Part shown: positions 1 to 6,261 of the stretch, piece by piece
Numbering within the stretch: position 1 is the first letter of the stretch
Layout of the letters: every line of letters begins with the position of its first letter
NCBI RefSeq assembly: GCF_900547205.1
Contig: NZ_URFY01000096.1
Location: 1-6,629 of the forward strand
Source: an uncultured Bacteroides sp.
GTDB taxonomy: Bacteria; Bacteroidota; Bacteroidia; Bacteroidales; Bacteroidaceae
Reading direction: 5' to 3'
Length of the DNA: 6,629 nucleotides
Translations under genes and position numbers: made by a program
Notes under the pieces: model-generated
The model's input: only the letters and a program-made list of their open reading frames with translations
What the model was told of the DNA's origin: nothing
The model's database searches: none

Positions 1-808
1 GGTGCTGACTGAAGCCGGCTATGTGGGCGAAGACATCGAAAGTATCCTGACCCGTCTGCTCCAAGTGGCAGACTATAACGTACCTGAAGCCGAACAAGGA
101 ATTGTGTTCATTGACGAAATCGACAAGATTGCGCGCAAAGGAGACAATCCTTCCATCACTCGCGATGTGAGCGGTGAAGGCGTGCAGCAAGGACTACTGA
201 AATTGCTCGAAGGCGCAGTGGTGAACGTACCTCCACAGGGAGGCCGCAAGCACCCCGACCAGAAGATGATTCCGGTAAACACCAAGAATATCCTCTTTAT
301 TTGTGGCGGTGCTTTCGATGGCATTGAAAAGAAAATTGCGCAACGGTTGAATACCCATGTTGTCGGCTACACAGCTTCGCAAAAGACAGCGGCAGTGGAC
401 AAGAACAACATGATGCAGTACATCGCACCCCAGGATTTGAAGTCGTTCGGACTGATTCCCGAGATAATCGGTCGTCTTCCGGTGCTGACTTACCTCAATC
501 CGCTGGATCGCGATGCGCTCCGTGCCATCCTTACCGAACCGAAAAACTCTATCATCAAGCAATACATCAAGTTGTTTGAAATGGATAGTATCAAGTTGAC
601 GTTTGAAGAGTCCGTTTTCGAGTATATCGTCGACAAGGCTGTAGAATATAAGCTTGGTGCCCGCGGATTGCGCTCAATTGTGGAGACAATCATGATGGAT
701 GTCATGTTTGAAATCCCTTCGGAGAACAAAAAAGAGTATGAAGTGACGTTGGATTATGCGAAACATCAGCTCGAAAAAGCGAATATGGCAAGACTGCAAA
801 CTGCTTAA
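1..808 (+). CDS. clpX: ATP-dependent Clp protease ATP-binding subunit ClpX (5' partial)
   Basis: This is the C-terminal 269 codons of ClpX, the AAA+ unfoldase that recognises substrates and feeds them into the ClpP peptidase. Base 1 is the last base of a codon and the reading frame starts at base 2. Numbering visible residues from there, the sequence shows the GYVG pore-1 loop (6-9), Walker B VFIDE (35-39), the RKH pore loop (82-84), the GLIPEIIGR arginine-finger segment (R158) and the sensor-2 motif GARGLR (219-224). The N-terminal zinc-binding domain and Walker A, roughly 145 residues in the family, lie upstream of the window. The ClpP-docking loop, IGF in E. coli, appears here as VGY (121-123). 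The stop is TAA at 806-808. clpP usually lies just upstream in bacteria, but that cannot be seen here. The family call is certain; only the start is missing. Confidence 0.97.
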   Translation, partial: VLTEAGYVGEDIESILTRLLQVADYNVPEAEQGIVFIDEIDKIARKGDNPSITRDVSGEGVQQGLLKLLEGAVVNVPPQGGRKHPDQKMIPVNTKNILFICGGAFDGIEKKIAQRLNTHVVGYTASQKTAAVDKNNMMQYIAPQDLKSFGLIPEIIGRLPVLTYLNPLDRDALRAILTEPKNSIIKQYIKLFEMDSIKLTFEESVFEYIVDKAVEYKLGARGLRSIVETIMMDVMFEIPSENKKEYEVTLDYAKHQLEKANMARLQTA

Positions 809-875
809 AATCAAAGAGTAAGGCAGCGTGAAATGATTGTTTCTGTTTTTTCTTGAAAATATTAGTCGTATTTTG

Positions 876-906
876 CTTGGTAATTACGAAGTTGTTTATA
901 ACTTTG
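876..906 (+). promoter_or_regulatory. predicted Bacteroides-type promoter for recQ
   Basis: The -7 box TAACTTTG (899-906) matches the Bacteroides consensus TAnnTTTG exactly. A TTG at 877-879 lies 19 bp upstream, an acceptable -33 position. Transcription would begin near 913, giving a recQ leader of about 65 nt. This suggests recQ is transcribed separately from clpX. It is a prediction from consensus only. Confidence 0.5.
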
Positions 907-910
907 TTTG

Positions 911-929
911 GCCCTCTCGAAAGAAGGGC
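911..929 (+). other. small hairpin with GAAA loop in the recQ leader
   Basis: GCCCT (911-915) pairs with AGGGC (925-929). The helix continues with T917-A924 and C918-G923 around a bulged C916 and closes a GAAA tetraloop (919-922). No T-run follows, so it is not a terminator. It would lie at or near the 5' end of the predicted recQ transcript and could protect or structure it. That role is inferred. Confidence 0.3.
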
Positions 930-977
930 ACTTAGTTAAAGTTAAACCATGAACTGAATAAAACAACATAAGTTAAG

Positions 978-3158
978 ATGGCAGGGAAGATTAATTTAAC
1001 AGATGAACTGAAAAAGTGTTTCGGATTTAACAAGTTCAAGGGAAATCAGGAAGCAATCATTCATAATTTGCTTGATGGTAAAGATACCTTTGTGCTGATG
1101 CCTACCGGTGGCGGAAAATCTCTATGCTATCAGTTACCTTCACTCTTGATGGAAGGTACGGCAATCGTAATTTCTCCGCTTATTGCGTTGATGAAGAATC
1201 AGGTGGATGCAATGCGCAATTTCAGTGAAGAAGATGGCATCGCCCATTTCATCAATTCTTCTTTAAATAAAGGAGCAATCGATCAGGTAAAGTCCGATAT
1301 CCTTGCTGGAAAGACCAAATTGCTATATGTAGCGCCTGAGTCGCTGACGAAGGAAGAGAACGTAGAATTTTTGCGCTCGGTAAAGATTTCATTCTATGCT
1401 GTAGACGAAGCCCACTGTATTTCAGAGTGGGGGCATGATTTCCGTCCGGAATACCGGCGAATCCGTCCCATCATCAATGAAATCGGAACAGCTCCGTTGA
1501 TTGCACTTACCGCGACAGCGACACCAAAGGTTCAGCACGATATCCAGAAAAATCTGGGAATGGTAGATGCCCAAGTCTACAAATCATCGTTCAATCGTCC
1601 GAACCTCTATTATGAGGTGCGTGCGAAGACCGCAAACATTGATAGGGACATCATCAAGTTCATCAAAAACAATCCGGAGAAGTCGGGCATCATCTATTGC
1701 CTGAGTCGGAAGAAAGTAGAAGAACTTGCGGAAATCCTTCAGGCAAACGGAATCAATGCTCGTCCTTACCATGCCGGGATGGATTCGCAAACAAGGACAA
1801 AGAATCAGGACGATTTCCTGATGGAGAAAGTAGAAGTCATCGTGGCAACTATCGCTTTTGGAATGGGGATAGATAAACCGGATGTAAGGTTTGTGATTCA
1901 TTACGACATTCCAAAGAGTCTGGAAGGATATTACCAAGAGACGGGACGTGCGGGTAGAGATGGTGGCGAAGGTCACTGTCTGACCTTTTATACAAATAAA
2001 GACTTGCAGAAACTGGAAAAGTTCATGCAAGGCAAACCTGTGGCAGAACAGGAAATAGGCAAGCAGCTTCTGTTGGAAACCGCTGCTTATGCTGAATCCT
2101 CCGTATGCCGACGTAAGACATTACTACATTATTTCGGCGAAGAATACACGGAAGAGAATTGTGGAAATTGTGACAACTGTTTAAACCCTAAGAAACAAGT
2201 GGAGGCTCAAGAATTATTGTGTACCGTGATTGAAGCGATTATCGCGGTGAAAGAAAACTTTAAGGCAGATTATATTATCGACATACTACAAGGCAGAGAA
2301 ACTTCGGAAGTACAGGCACATTTGCATGAAGACCTCGAAGCCTTTGGTTCCGGTATGGGCGAAGAAGACAAAACATGGAATGCAGTGATCCGTCAGGCTC
2401 TGATTGGAGGCTATTTAAGTAAGGACGTAGAACACTACGGCTTGCTGAAGGTGACGGAAGAAGGTCATAAGTTCCTGAAGAAACCCAAGTCATTCAAGAT
2501 TACCGAAGACAACGACTTCGAAGAAACGGAAGAAGAAGTTCCGGCACGTGGCGGTGGCTCGTGTGCGGTGGACCCGGCTCTCTATTCGATGTTGAAAGAC
2601 TTGCGGAAGAAGCTCTCGAAGAAACTGGAAGTTCCTCCTTATGTAATCTTCCAGGATCCGTCTCTCGAAGCGATGGCAACAATCTATCCGGTGACACTGG
2701 ACGAATTGCAGAATATTCCGGGTGTAGGTGCAGGAAAAGCGAAACGCTATGGTGAAGAGTTCTGTAAACTGATTAAGCGCCATTGCGAAGAAAACGAGAT
2801 AGAACGTCCCGAAGATTTGCGTGTACGCACGGTAGCCAATAAATCGAAGATGAAAGTGGCTATCATTCAGGCTATCGACCGCAAGGTGGCGTTAGATGAT
2901 ATTGCCTTGTCCAAAGGCATTGAGTTTGGAGAGTTGCTGGACGAAGTGGAAGCGATTGTTTACTCCGGCACTAAACTGAATATTGATTACTTCCTCGAAG
3001 AAATCATGGATGAAGATCATCTGCTCGATATCTACGATTATTTCAAGGAATCAACAACAGATAAGATTGACGATGCACTTGATGAACTGGGTGATGAATT
3101 TGCCGAAGAGGAAGTTCGCCTAGTACGTATCAAGTTCATCTCTGAAATGGCTAATTAA
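978..3158 (+). CDS. recQ: ATP-dependent DNA helicase RecQ, with extended C-terminus
   Basis: A complete 726-residue RecQ, a 3'-5' superfamily 2 DNA helicase acting in recombination and replication-fork repair. In order it shows motif 0 (FGFNKFKGNQ, about 15-24), Walker A PTGGGKS (42-48), the DEAH box (143-146) followed by the RecQ aromatic-rich loop through residue 159, motif III LTATAT (177-182), motif V around 289-300 and motif VI QETGRAGRDG (320-329). Four zinc-ligand cysteines follow at C377, C395, C398 and C401. Next come an RQC winged-helix region (about 405-510), an acidic linker near 510-525 and an HRDC domain (about 530-607). Some 115 further residues resemble the C-terminal helix-turn-helix extension of many Bacteroidota and Firmicutes RecQ proteins; E. 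coli RecQ is about 609 residues. The ATG at 978 places motif 0 at the expected distance from the N-terminus; no clear Shine-Dalgarno precedes it. Confidence 0.97.
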   Translation: MAGKINLTDELKKCFGFNKFKGNQEAIIHNLLDGKDTFVLMPTGGGKSLCYQLPSLLMEGTAIVISPLIALMKNQVDAMRNFSEEDGIAHFINSSLNKGAIDQVKSDILAGKTKLLYVAPESLTKEENVEFLRSVKISFYAVDEAHCISEWGHDFRPEYRRIRPIINEIGTAPLIALTATATPKVQHDIQKNLGMVDAQVYKSSFNRPNLYYEVRAKTANIDRDIIKFIKNNPEKSGIIYCLSRKKVEELAEILQANGINARPYHAGMDSQTRTKNQDDFLMEKVEVIVATIAFGMGIDKPDVRFVIHYDIPKSLEGYYQETGRAGRDGGEGHCLTFYTNKDLQKLEKFMQGKPVAEQEIGKQLLLETAAYAESSVCRRKTLLHYFGEEYTEENCGNCDNCLNPKKQVEAQELLCTVIEAIIAVKENFKADYIIDILQGRETSEVQAHLHEDLEAFGSGMGEEDKTWNAVIRQALIGGYLSKDVEHYGLLKVTEEGHKFLKKPKSFKITEDNDFEETEEEVPARGGGSCAVDPALYSMLKDLRKKLSKKLEVPPYVIFQDPSLEAMATIYPVTLDELQNIPGVGAGKAKRYGEEFCKLIKRHCEENEIERPEDLRVRTVANKSKMKVAIIQAIDRKVALDDIALSKGIEFGELLDEVEAIVYSGTKLNIDYFLEEIMDEDHLLDIYDYFKESTTDKIDDALDELGDEFAEEEVRLVRIKFISEMAN

Positions 3159-3179
3159 TACAGTTTTCATTACCTCTTT

Positions 3180-3233
3180 ACGTGGATTCTCCCGCCGGTT
3201 GCCATAATCCGGTGTGCAGAATCCACGTTTTTT
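3180..3233 (+). terminator. rho-independent terminator after recQ
   Basis: CGTGGATTCT (3181-3190) pairs perfectly with AGAATCCACG (3218-3227), extended by A3180-T3228, and runs straight into six Ts (3228-3233). The 27-nt apical region contains two CCGG blocks that can form an inner helix. It starts 21 bp after the recQ stop and should end that transcript efficiently. Confidence 0.88.
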
Positions 3234-3310
3234 GTGCTATAAATCTTTCCCTCTTTTCCCTGCCTTGGCATTCTATTGCTATTCTTCCCAGAAAAAAAGT
3301 TTGATGCGTT

Positions 3311-3418
3311 TTTGCCCTCATGGTCTCATAATTGGCGGAAACCCGTTGTCCATCGTGGTTTCAGCTATGAGGGTAAATCTTTTTGCACCCTGAGGGTAAG
3401 CGTTTGCCCTCAGGGTGC
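3311..3418. repeat. four-arm inverted repeat element built on TTTGCCCTCA
   Basis: TTTGCCCTCA occurs at 3311-3320 and again exactly at 3403-3412. Its near-complement TGAGGGTAA occurs at 3368-3376 and 3391-3399. The first pair forms an 11-bp arm (3311-3321 with 3367-3377, one G-T pair) enclosing an inner helix GAAACC/GGTTTC (3338-3343 with 3357-3362). The second pair forms a perfect 12-bp stem (3385-3396 with 3407-3418), extendable by three pairs to a 4-nt loop. No long T-run follows. The layout of two adjacent hairpins sharing an arm sequence suggests a dispersed intergenic repeat or a structured RNA. Which one is unknown. Confidence 0.6.
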
Positions 3419-3489
3419 TTATAGCCTAAATTGACCGTAATATGTTTATTCCCAGATGTATATGCTAGTTTTCTGCATGAATGTTATTT

Positions 3490-3536
3490 AGACCGTACGA
3501 CCTGCATTTTGGGCTTTTTTGCTTCATGTACGGTCT
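3490..3536. repeat. 9-bp inverted repeat AGACCGTAC/GTACGGTCT
   Basis: AGACCGTAC (3490-3498) pairs perfectly with GTACGGTCT (3528-3536) across a 29-nt loop containing a six-T run. No T-run follows the right arm on either strand, so a standard terminator is unlikely. It could be a protein-binding site, an mRNA hairpin or a decayed mobile-element end. Confidence 0.45.
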
Positions 3537-3589
3537 TATCTCCTTGTATAATGCACATCAGGACTTCATGAATCTTATGTAAACTCCTA

Positions 3590-3736
3590 ATGTTTCTTGT
3601 ATTAACTCTTAGAACTTTTCAAAAGTTCACAGTAATGGATAAGATTATCTACAGTTGTGAACGCTATTATCTACTATTGATAGCTTATATGTTCACAGTA
3701 ATGAGCTCTTGCAAAGAATTAAGGGAAAATGTATGA
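3590..3736 (+). CDS. doubtful small open frame, lipoprotein-signal-like
   Basis: An ATG at 3590 (or an internal ATG at 3635) opens a frame of 48 (or 33) codons ending at TGA 3734-3736. The product has a hydrophobic stretch YYLLLIAYMFTVM followed by SSCKE, which resembles a Bacteroidota lipoprotein signal with a lipobox cysteine. The protein would stop only eight residues after that cysteine. The N-terminus is not clearly basic, no ribosome binding site or promoter stands out, and the frame coincides with a repeated DNA motif, so FTVM is encoded twice. It may be chance, a remnant of a lost lipoprotein gene, or a tiny membrane peptide. I do not recognise it. Confidence 0.15.
   Translation: MFLVLTLRTFQKFTVMDKIIYSCERYYLLLIAYMFTVMSSCKELRENV
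3625..3703. repeat. GTTCACAGTAATG repeats with an internal palindrome
   Basis: The 13-mer GTTCACAGTAATG occurs exactly at 3625-3637 and 3691-3703, 66 bp apart. An inverted TGTGAAC lies between them at 3656-3662. The first copy and the inverted copy form a symmetric imperfect palindrome (3625-3662): seven outer pairs GTTCACA/TGTGAAC and five inner pairs GATAA/TTATC around a GA loop. This could be an operator with two or three sites or a folded RNA. No function is assigned. Confidence 0.5.
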
Positions 3737-3824
3737 ACTATAGGTGTATTACCTATGATAATAAGGGACTTATCCTATAAAGGAGCAGTCTACCTTATAT
3801 GATGCAAGGATATTCAATAGGTGA

Positions 3825-3897
3825 AGAATAACATTTTCCAATTTTATGTTATTAGAACAATTGTTTTTTTTATACATTTGCATATAAATGTTATTCT
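3825..3897. repeat. 12-bp inverted repeat flanking a possible promoter
   Basis: AGAATAACATTT (3825-3836) is the exact reverse complement of AAATGTTATTCT (3886-3897). A further ATGTTATT lies between the arms at 3846-3853 and matches the core of the right arm. The right arm begins five bases after a Bacteroides-like -7 box. Such an arrangement suggests an operator, but the region is AT-rich and chance is possible. Confidence 0.45.
3873..3880 (+). promoter_or_regulatory. possible Bacteroides -7 box for the exported hypothetical gene
   Basis: TACATTTG fits TAnnTTTG exactly and follows a run of eight Ts (3864-3871). A good -33 TTG at the usual 19-21 bp spacing is absent, so this is weaker than the recQ candidate. 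A start near 3887 would give a leader of about 90 nt before the ATG at 3979. Confidence 0.35.
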
Positions 3898-3978
3898 AAT
3901 TTGTCAGATCAGTTACTTATTTAGTTCAAAATATAAATCATGTTACACACAATCTCATACAAATCAAAGCTTATAGAT

Positions 3979-4146
3979 ATGAAAAGAGTTTTATTAATTC
4001 TGTCTTTACTTATTTGTTCTATTACGTCGTCCTTTGGTCAACGCAACTATGCGCAAGAACTCGTAAACCTGTTGCAACAGGGAAAATGCTTTGAAGCTAT
4101 AGGGATCATAAAGGAATACCTGCATTATGGTATACAGGAAAAATAA
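3979..4146 (+). CDS. exported hypothetical protein, N-terminal fragment (probably frameshifted)
   Basis: This frame encodes 55 residues from the ATG at 3979. It begins with a clear Sec signal peptide: MKR, then a hydrophobic LLILSLLI core, then SITSSFG before Q21. There is no lipobox cysteine in a suitable place, so a periplasmic or secreted product is expected. The mature part (QRNYAQELVNLLQQGKCFEA, then more) looks helical. An upstream in-frame ATG at 3940 would add 13 polar residues before the signal and is less likely. The frame ends at TAA 4144-4146 directly after a five-A run (4139-4143). A second frame, open from 4095, carries on into the next fragment, so the two pieces are probably one gene broken by a one-base shift. 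Function is not recognised. Confidence 0.5.
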   Translation: MKRVLLILSLLICSITSSFGQRNYAQELVNLLQQGKCFEAIGIIKEYLHYGIQEK

Positions 4147-4196
4147 CGATACTCTCATGCCCACAGAATCTGTTCGAGGAAATAGTAACGAAGTAT

Positions 4197-4673
4197 GTGA
4201 TGGAATTTTCACTTGAGAAGGGAAAGGTCGTTTCCTATAAATATGTAAAGGATGCAAAGACAGGAACAATGGAAGGCGCCCGGAAACCTAAAAAAGGCGA
4301 AAAGTATTCTCCGATTCAAAGTACAGATGGCTGCTGGCATAGCAACTTTGAATACAAACTGGATCTGCTGGAAGAGTTTGTAAATGAAGCATCAGAAAAA
4401 CAAAGAGGATTCAAGAAAGAGTTTGAGTGTTCGCTATTGCTAGTTACCAATGAGAAGGGTGAAGCTAGCGGATATTTACTATCACCGGAGAAACCATTAA
4501 ATAAGAAAAAGCTAATCTTGGTGGATAAGTTGCTGAAACGTATCAGCGAACTGCCTGCGTGGAGCTTTGGTTGGCTATGTACCATAGACGGTTCTATTCT
4601 TCAGGGACGGTATCTGAAAGCAACCTATACATCCGACTCTGGGTGGCGGTTTAAAGATTATCTCGAAAAGTAG
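4197..4673 (+). CDS. hypothetical protein, C-terminal fragment (probably continuation of the 3979 gene)
   Basis: The frame is open from 4095 to the TAG at 4671-4673. The first usable starts are GTG 4197 or ATG 4200, giving 157-158 residues, but no well-spaced ribosome binding site precedes them (a GAGGAAA at 4176 is too far). The product is lysine- and glutamate-rich, with no signal peptide or membrane segment of its own. Its last 80 residues (LLLVTNEKGEASGYLLSPEK, later ELPAWSFG, then DGSILQGRY) loosely recall the TonB C-terminal-type fold, in which a glycine-rich turn is followed by an LPxW segment; this is a weak resemblance from memory, not a domain call. Reading straight through from the upstream fragment would give it a signal peptide and place it in the periplasm. 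It could be a pseudogene tail, a separate cytosolic protein, or the result of a sequencing error. Confidence 0.55.
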   Translation: MMEFSLEKGKVVSYKYVKDAKTGTMEGARKPKKGEKYSPIQSTDGCWHSNFEYKLDLLEEFVNEASEKQRGFKKEFECSLLLVTNEKGEASGYLLSPEKPLNKKKLILVDKLLKRISELPAWSFGWLCTIDGSILQGRYLKATYTSDSGWRFKDYLEK

Positions 4674-4680
4674 CATCTTT

Positions 4681-4709
4681 ATGGGGTATAATATGAAAAA
4701 ATATCCCAT
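4681..4709 (+). terminator. weak hairpin after the hypothetical gene
   Basis: ATGGGGTAT (4681-4689) pairs with ATATCCCAT (4701-4709), nine pairs including one G-T, around an 11-nt A-rich loop. It lies eight bases past the TAG stop. The following TGCTTACTTCT is only mildly T-rich, so termination would be inefficient at best. Confidence 0.3.
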
Positions 4710-4737
4710 TGCTTACTTCTGTTTTGAATAAAAACCG

Positions 4738-4745
4738 TATATTTG
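4738..4745 (+). promoter_or_regulatory. predicted guaB promoter -7 box
   Basis: TATATTTG matches the Bacteroides TAnnTTTG box exactly. A TTTTG at 4722-4726 is present but only 11 bp upstream, closer than the usual 19-21 bp, so the -33 element is uncertain. Transcription would begin about 4750-4753, leaving a leader of only some 22-25 nt before the guaB ATG. That leaves no room for a riboswitch. Confidence 0.5.
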
Positions 4746-4774
4746 CACGCAATAAATTTTAAACGCAAAGCCCT

Positions 4775-6253
4775 ATGTCATTTATTGCTGATAAGATTGT
4801 AATGGATGGGTTAACTTACGACGACGTATTGTTGATCCCCGCTTATTCTGAAGTTTTACCACGTACTGTCGATCTCTCGACAAAGTTTTCAAGAAACATT
4901 GAGTTGAAAATTCCTTTTGTGACGGCTGCTATGGATACAGTGACCGAAGCGAAAATGGCTATTGCCATTGCTCGTGAAGGTGGTATCGGTGTGATTCACA
5001 AAAATATGTCTATTGAGGAGCAGGCACGGCAAGTTGCTATCGTGAAGCGTGCTGAAAATGGTATGATTTATGACCCTGTTACTATTAAGAGAGGTTCTAC
5101 CGTTCGCAATGCTTTGGATATCATGGCCGAATATAAAATCGGCGGTATCCCTGTGGTGGATGATGAAGGTTATCTGGTAGGTATCGTTACCAACAGAGAT
5201 TTGCGTTTCGAGAGAGATATGGACAAACATATCGACATCGTGATGACGCCTAAAGAAAGATTGGTTACTACCAATCAGTCTACCGATTTGGAATCGGCCG
5301 CACAGATTCTTCAGAAATACAAAATCGAGAAACTTCCGATTGTTGGAATGGATGGAAAACTGATTGGTCTTGTCACTTATAAAGATATTACGAAAGCGAA
5401 AGATAAACCGATGGCTTGCAAAGATGCCAAAGGACGTTTGCGTGTAGCTGCCGGTGTAGGTGTTACTGCCGATACGCTGGACCGTATGCAAGCTTTGGTA
5501 GATGCCGGTGCAGATGCCATTGTGATTGATACGGCTCACGGACATTCGATGTTTGTGATTGAAAAACTGAAAGAAGCCAAGAAACGTTTCCCGGGCATTG
5601 ATATTGTGGTAGGTAATATTGCTACCGGAGAGGCTGCCAAAGCCTTGGTGGAAGCAGGTGCCGACGCAGTAAAAGTAGGTATCGGTCCGGGTTCAATCTG
5701 TACTACACGTGTGGTGGCAGGTGTGGGTGTACCACAATTGTCGGCTGTGTACGATGTGGCGAAAGCTCTGAAAGGTACAGGCGTTCCATTGATTGCCGAC
5801 GGTGGTTTGCGCTACTCAGGCGATGTGGTAAAAGCATTAGCTGCAGGTGGATATTGTGTTATGATTGGTTCGTTGGTTGCCGGAACAGAAGAGTCTCCGG
5901 GTGATACCATCATCTTCAACGGACGTAAGTTCAAATCCTATCGTGGAATGGGTTCTTTGGAAGCCATGGAGAATGGTTCGAAAGACCGCTATTTCCAGAG
6001 TGGAACAGCCGATGTGAAGAAGCTCGTGCCCGAAGGTATCGCTGCCCGTGTTCCTTATAAAGGTACACTTTTCGAAGTGGTTTATCAGCTTACGGGCGGT
6101 CTGCGTGCAGGTATGGGATACTGCGGTGCTGCAAATATCGAGAAGCTTCACGATGCCAAGTTTACCCGTATCACAAATGCCGGAGTAATGGAAAGCCATC
6201 CGCACGACGTGACGATTACCAGTGAATCGCCTAACTATAGCCGTCCGGAATAA
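4775..6253 (+). CDS. guaB: inosine-5'-monophosphate dehydrogenase GuaB
   Basis: Complete, 492 residues, normal length for bacterial IMPDH. The enzyme oxidises IMP to XMP with NAD+, the committed step of guanine nucleotide synthesis, in the cytosol as a tetramer or octamer. The TIM-barrel catalytic domain is interrupted by two CBS domains (about 100-150 and 156-210). Visible functional residues include the IDTAHGHS segment (251-258, NAD contact D252), the potassium-site and catalytic loop GIGPGSIC with nucleophile C309, the IMP-phosphate segment ADGG with D342, YRGMGS (389-394), and the mobile-flap pair R405-Y406 in DRYFQ. All key residues are intact. The ATG at 4775 gives the standard N-terminus with TYDDVLL at 14-20; the leader is A/T-rich with no strong Shine-Dalgarno, as is common in Bacteroides. 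The CBS pair commonly binds purine nucleotides and tunes activity. Confidence 0.98.
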   Translation: MSFIADKIVMDGLTYDDVLLIPAYSEVLPRTVDLSTKFSRNIELKIPFVTAAMDTVTEAKMAIAIAREGGIGVIHKNMSIEEQARQVAIVKRAENGMIYDPVTIKRGSTVRNALDIMAEYKIGGIPVVDDEGYLVGIVTNRDLRFERDMDKHIDIVMTPKERLVTTNQSTDLESAAQILQKYKIEKLPIVGMDGKLIGLVTYKDITKAKDKPMACKDAKGRLRVAAGVGVTADTLDRMQALVDAGADAIVIDTAHGHSMFVIEKLKEAKKRFPGIDIVVGNIATGEAAKALVEAGADAVKVGIGPGSICTTRVVAGVGVPQLSAVYDVAKALKGTGVPLIADGGLRYSGDVVKALAAGGYCVMIGSLVAGTEESPGDTIIFNGRKFKSYRGMGSLEAMENGSKDRYFQSGTADVKKLVPEGIAARVPYKGTLFEVVYQLTGGLRAGMGYCGAANIEKLHDAKFTRITNAGVMESHPHDVTITSESPNYSRPE

Positions 6254-6261
6254 CACATATA

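Larger units (their letters stand above)
3234..3978. other. AT-rich intergenic region without a convincing gene
   Basis: About 750 bp between the recQ terminator and the next plausible start. No tRNA, rRNA, transposase fragment or good coding region was found on either strand. It holds several inverted and direct repeats, listed separately, one weak small open frame (3590-3736) and a possible promoter near 3873. The first part (3240-3300) is pyrimidine-rich and otherwise featureless. Confidence 0.7.

Noticed and set aside
824..851. Possible terminator after clpX (weak GAAA/TTTC stem then six Ts)
   Set aside because: The stem is only four pairs with bulges, too weak to call despite the T-run at 846-851.
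3311..3703. CRISPR array
   Set aside because: The repeats are short, mixed in orientation and unevenly spaced, with no series of repeat-spacer units and no cas gene nearby.
4139..4146. Programmed -1 ribosomal frameshift joining the two hypothetical fragments
   Set aside because: The sequence G GAA AAA T does not fit X XXY YYZ well and no downstream stimulatory hairpin is obvious; mutation or sequencing error is simpler.
4746..4774. Purine or guanine riboswitch before guaB
   Set aside because: The predicted leader is only about 25 nt, with no room for an aptamer.
4867..4882. Short hairpin TGTCGA/TCGACA near the start of guaB
   Set aside because: Six pairs inside a conserved coding region, likely a coincidence of codons.
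4889..5545. Long reverse-strand open frame (218 codons) opposite guaB
   Set aside because: It lies wholly inside a certain guaB gene, its product is low-complexity His/Ser/Phe-rich with no recognisable domain, and it follows from the codon bias of the sense gene. Other antisense frames in clpX, recQ and guaB were dismissed likewise.
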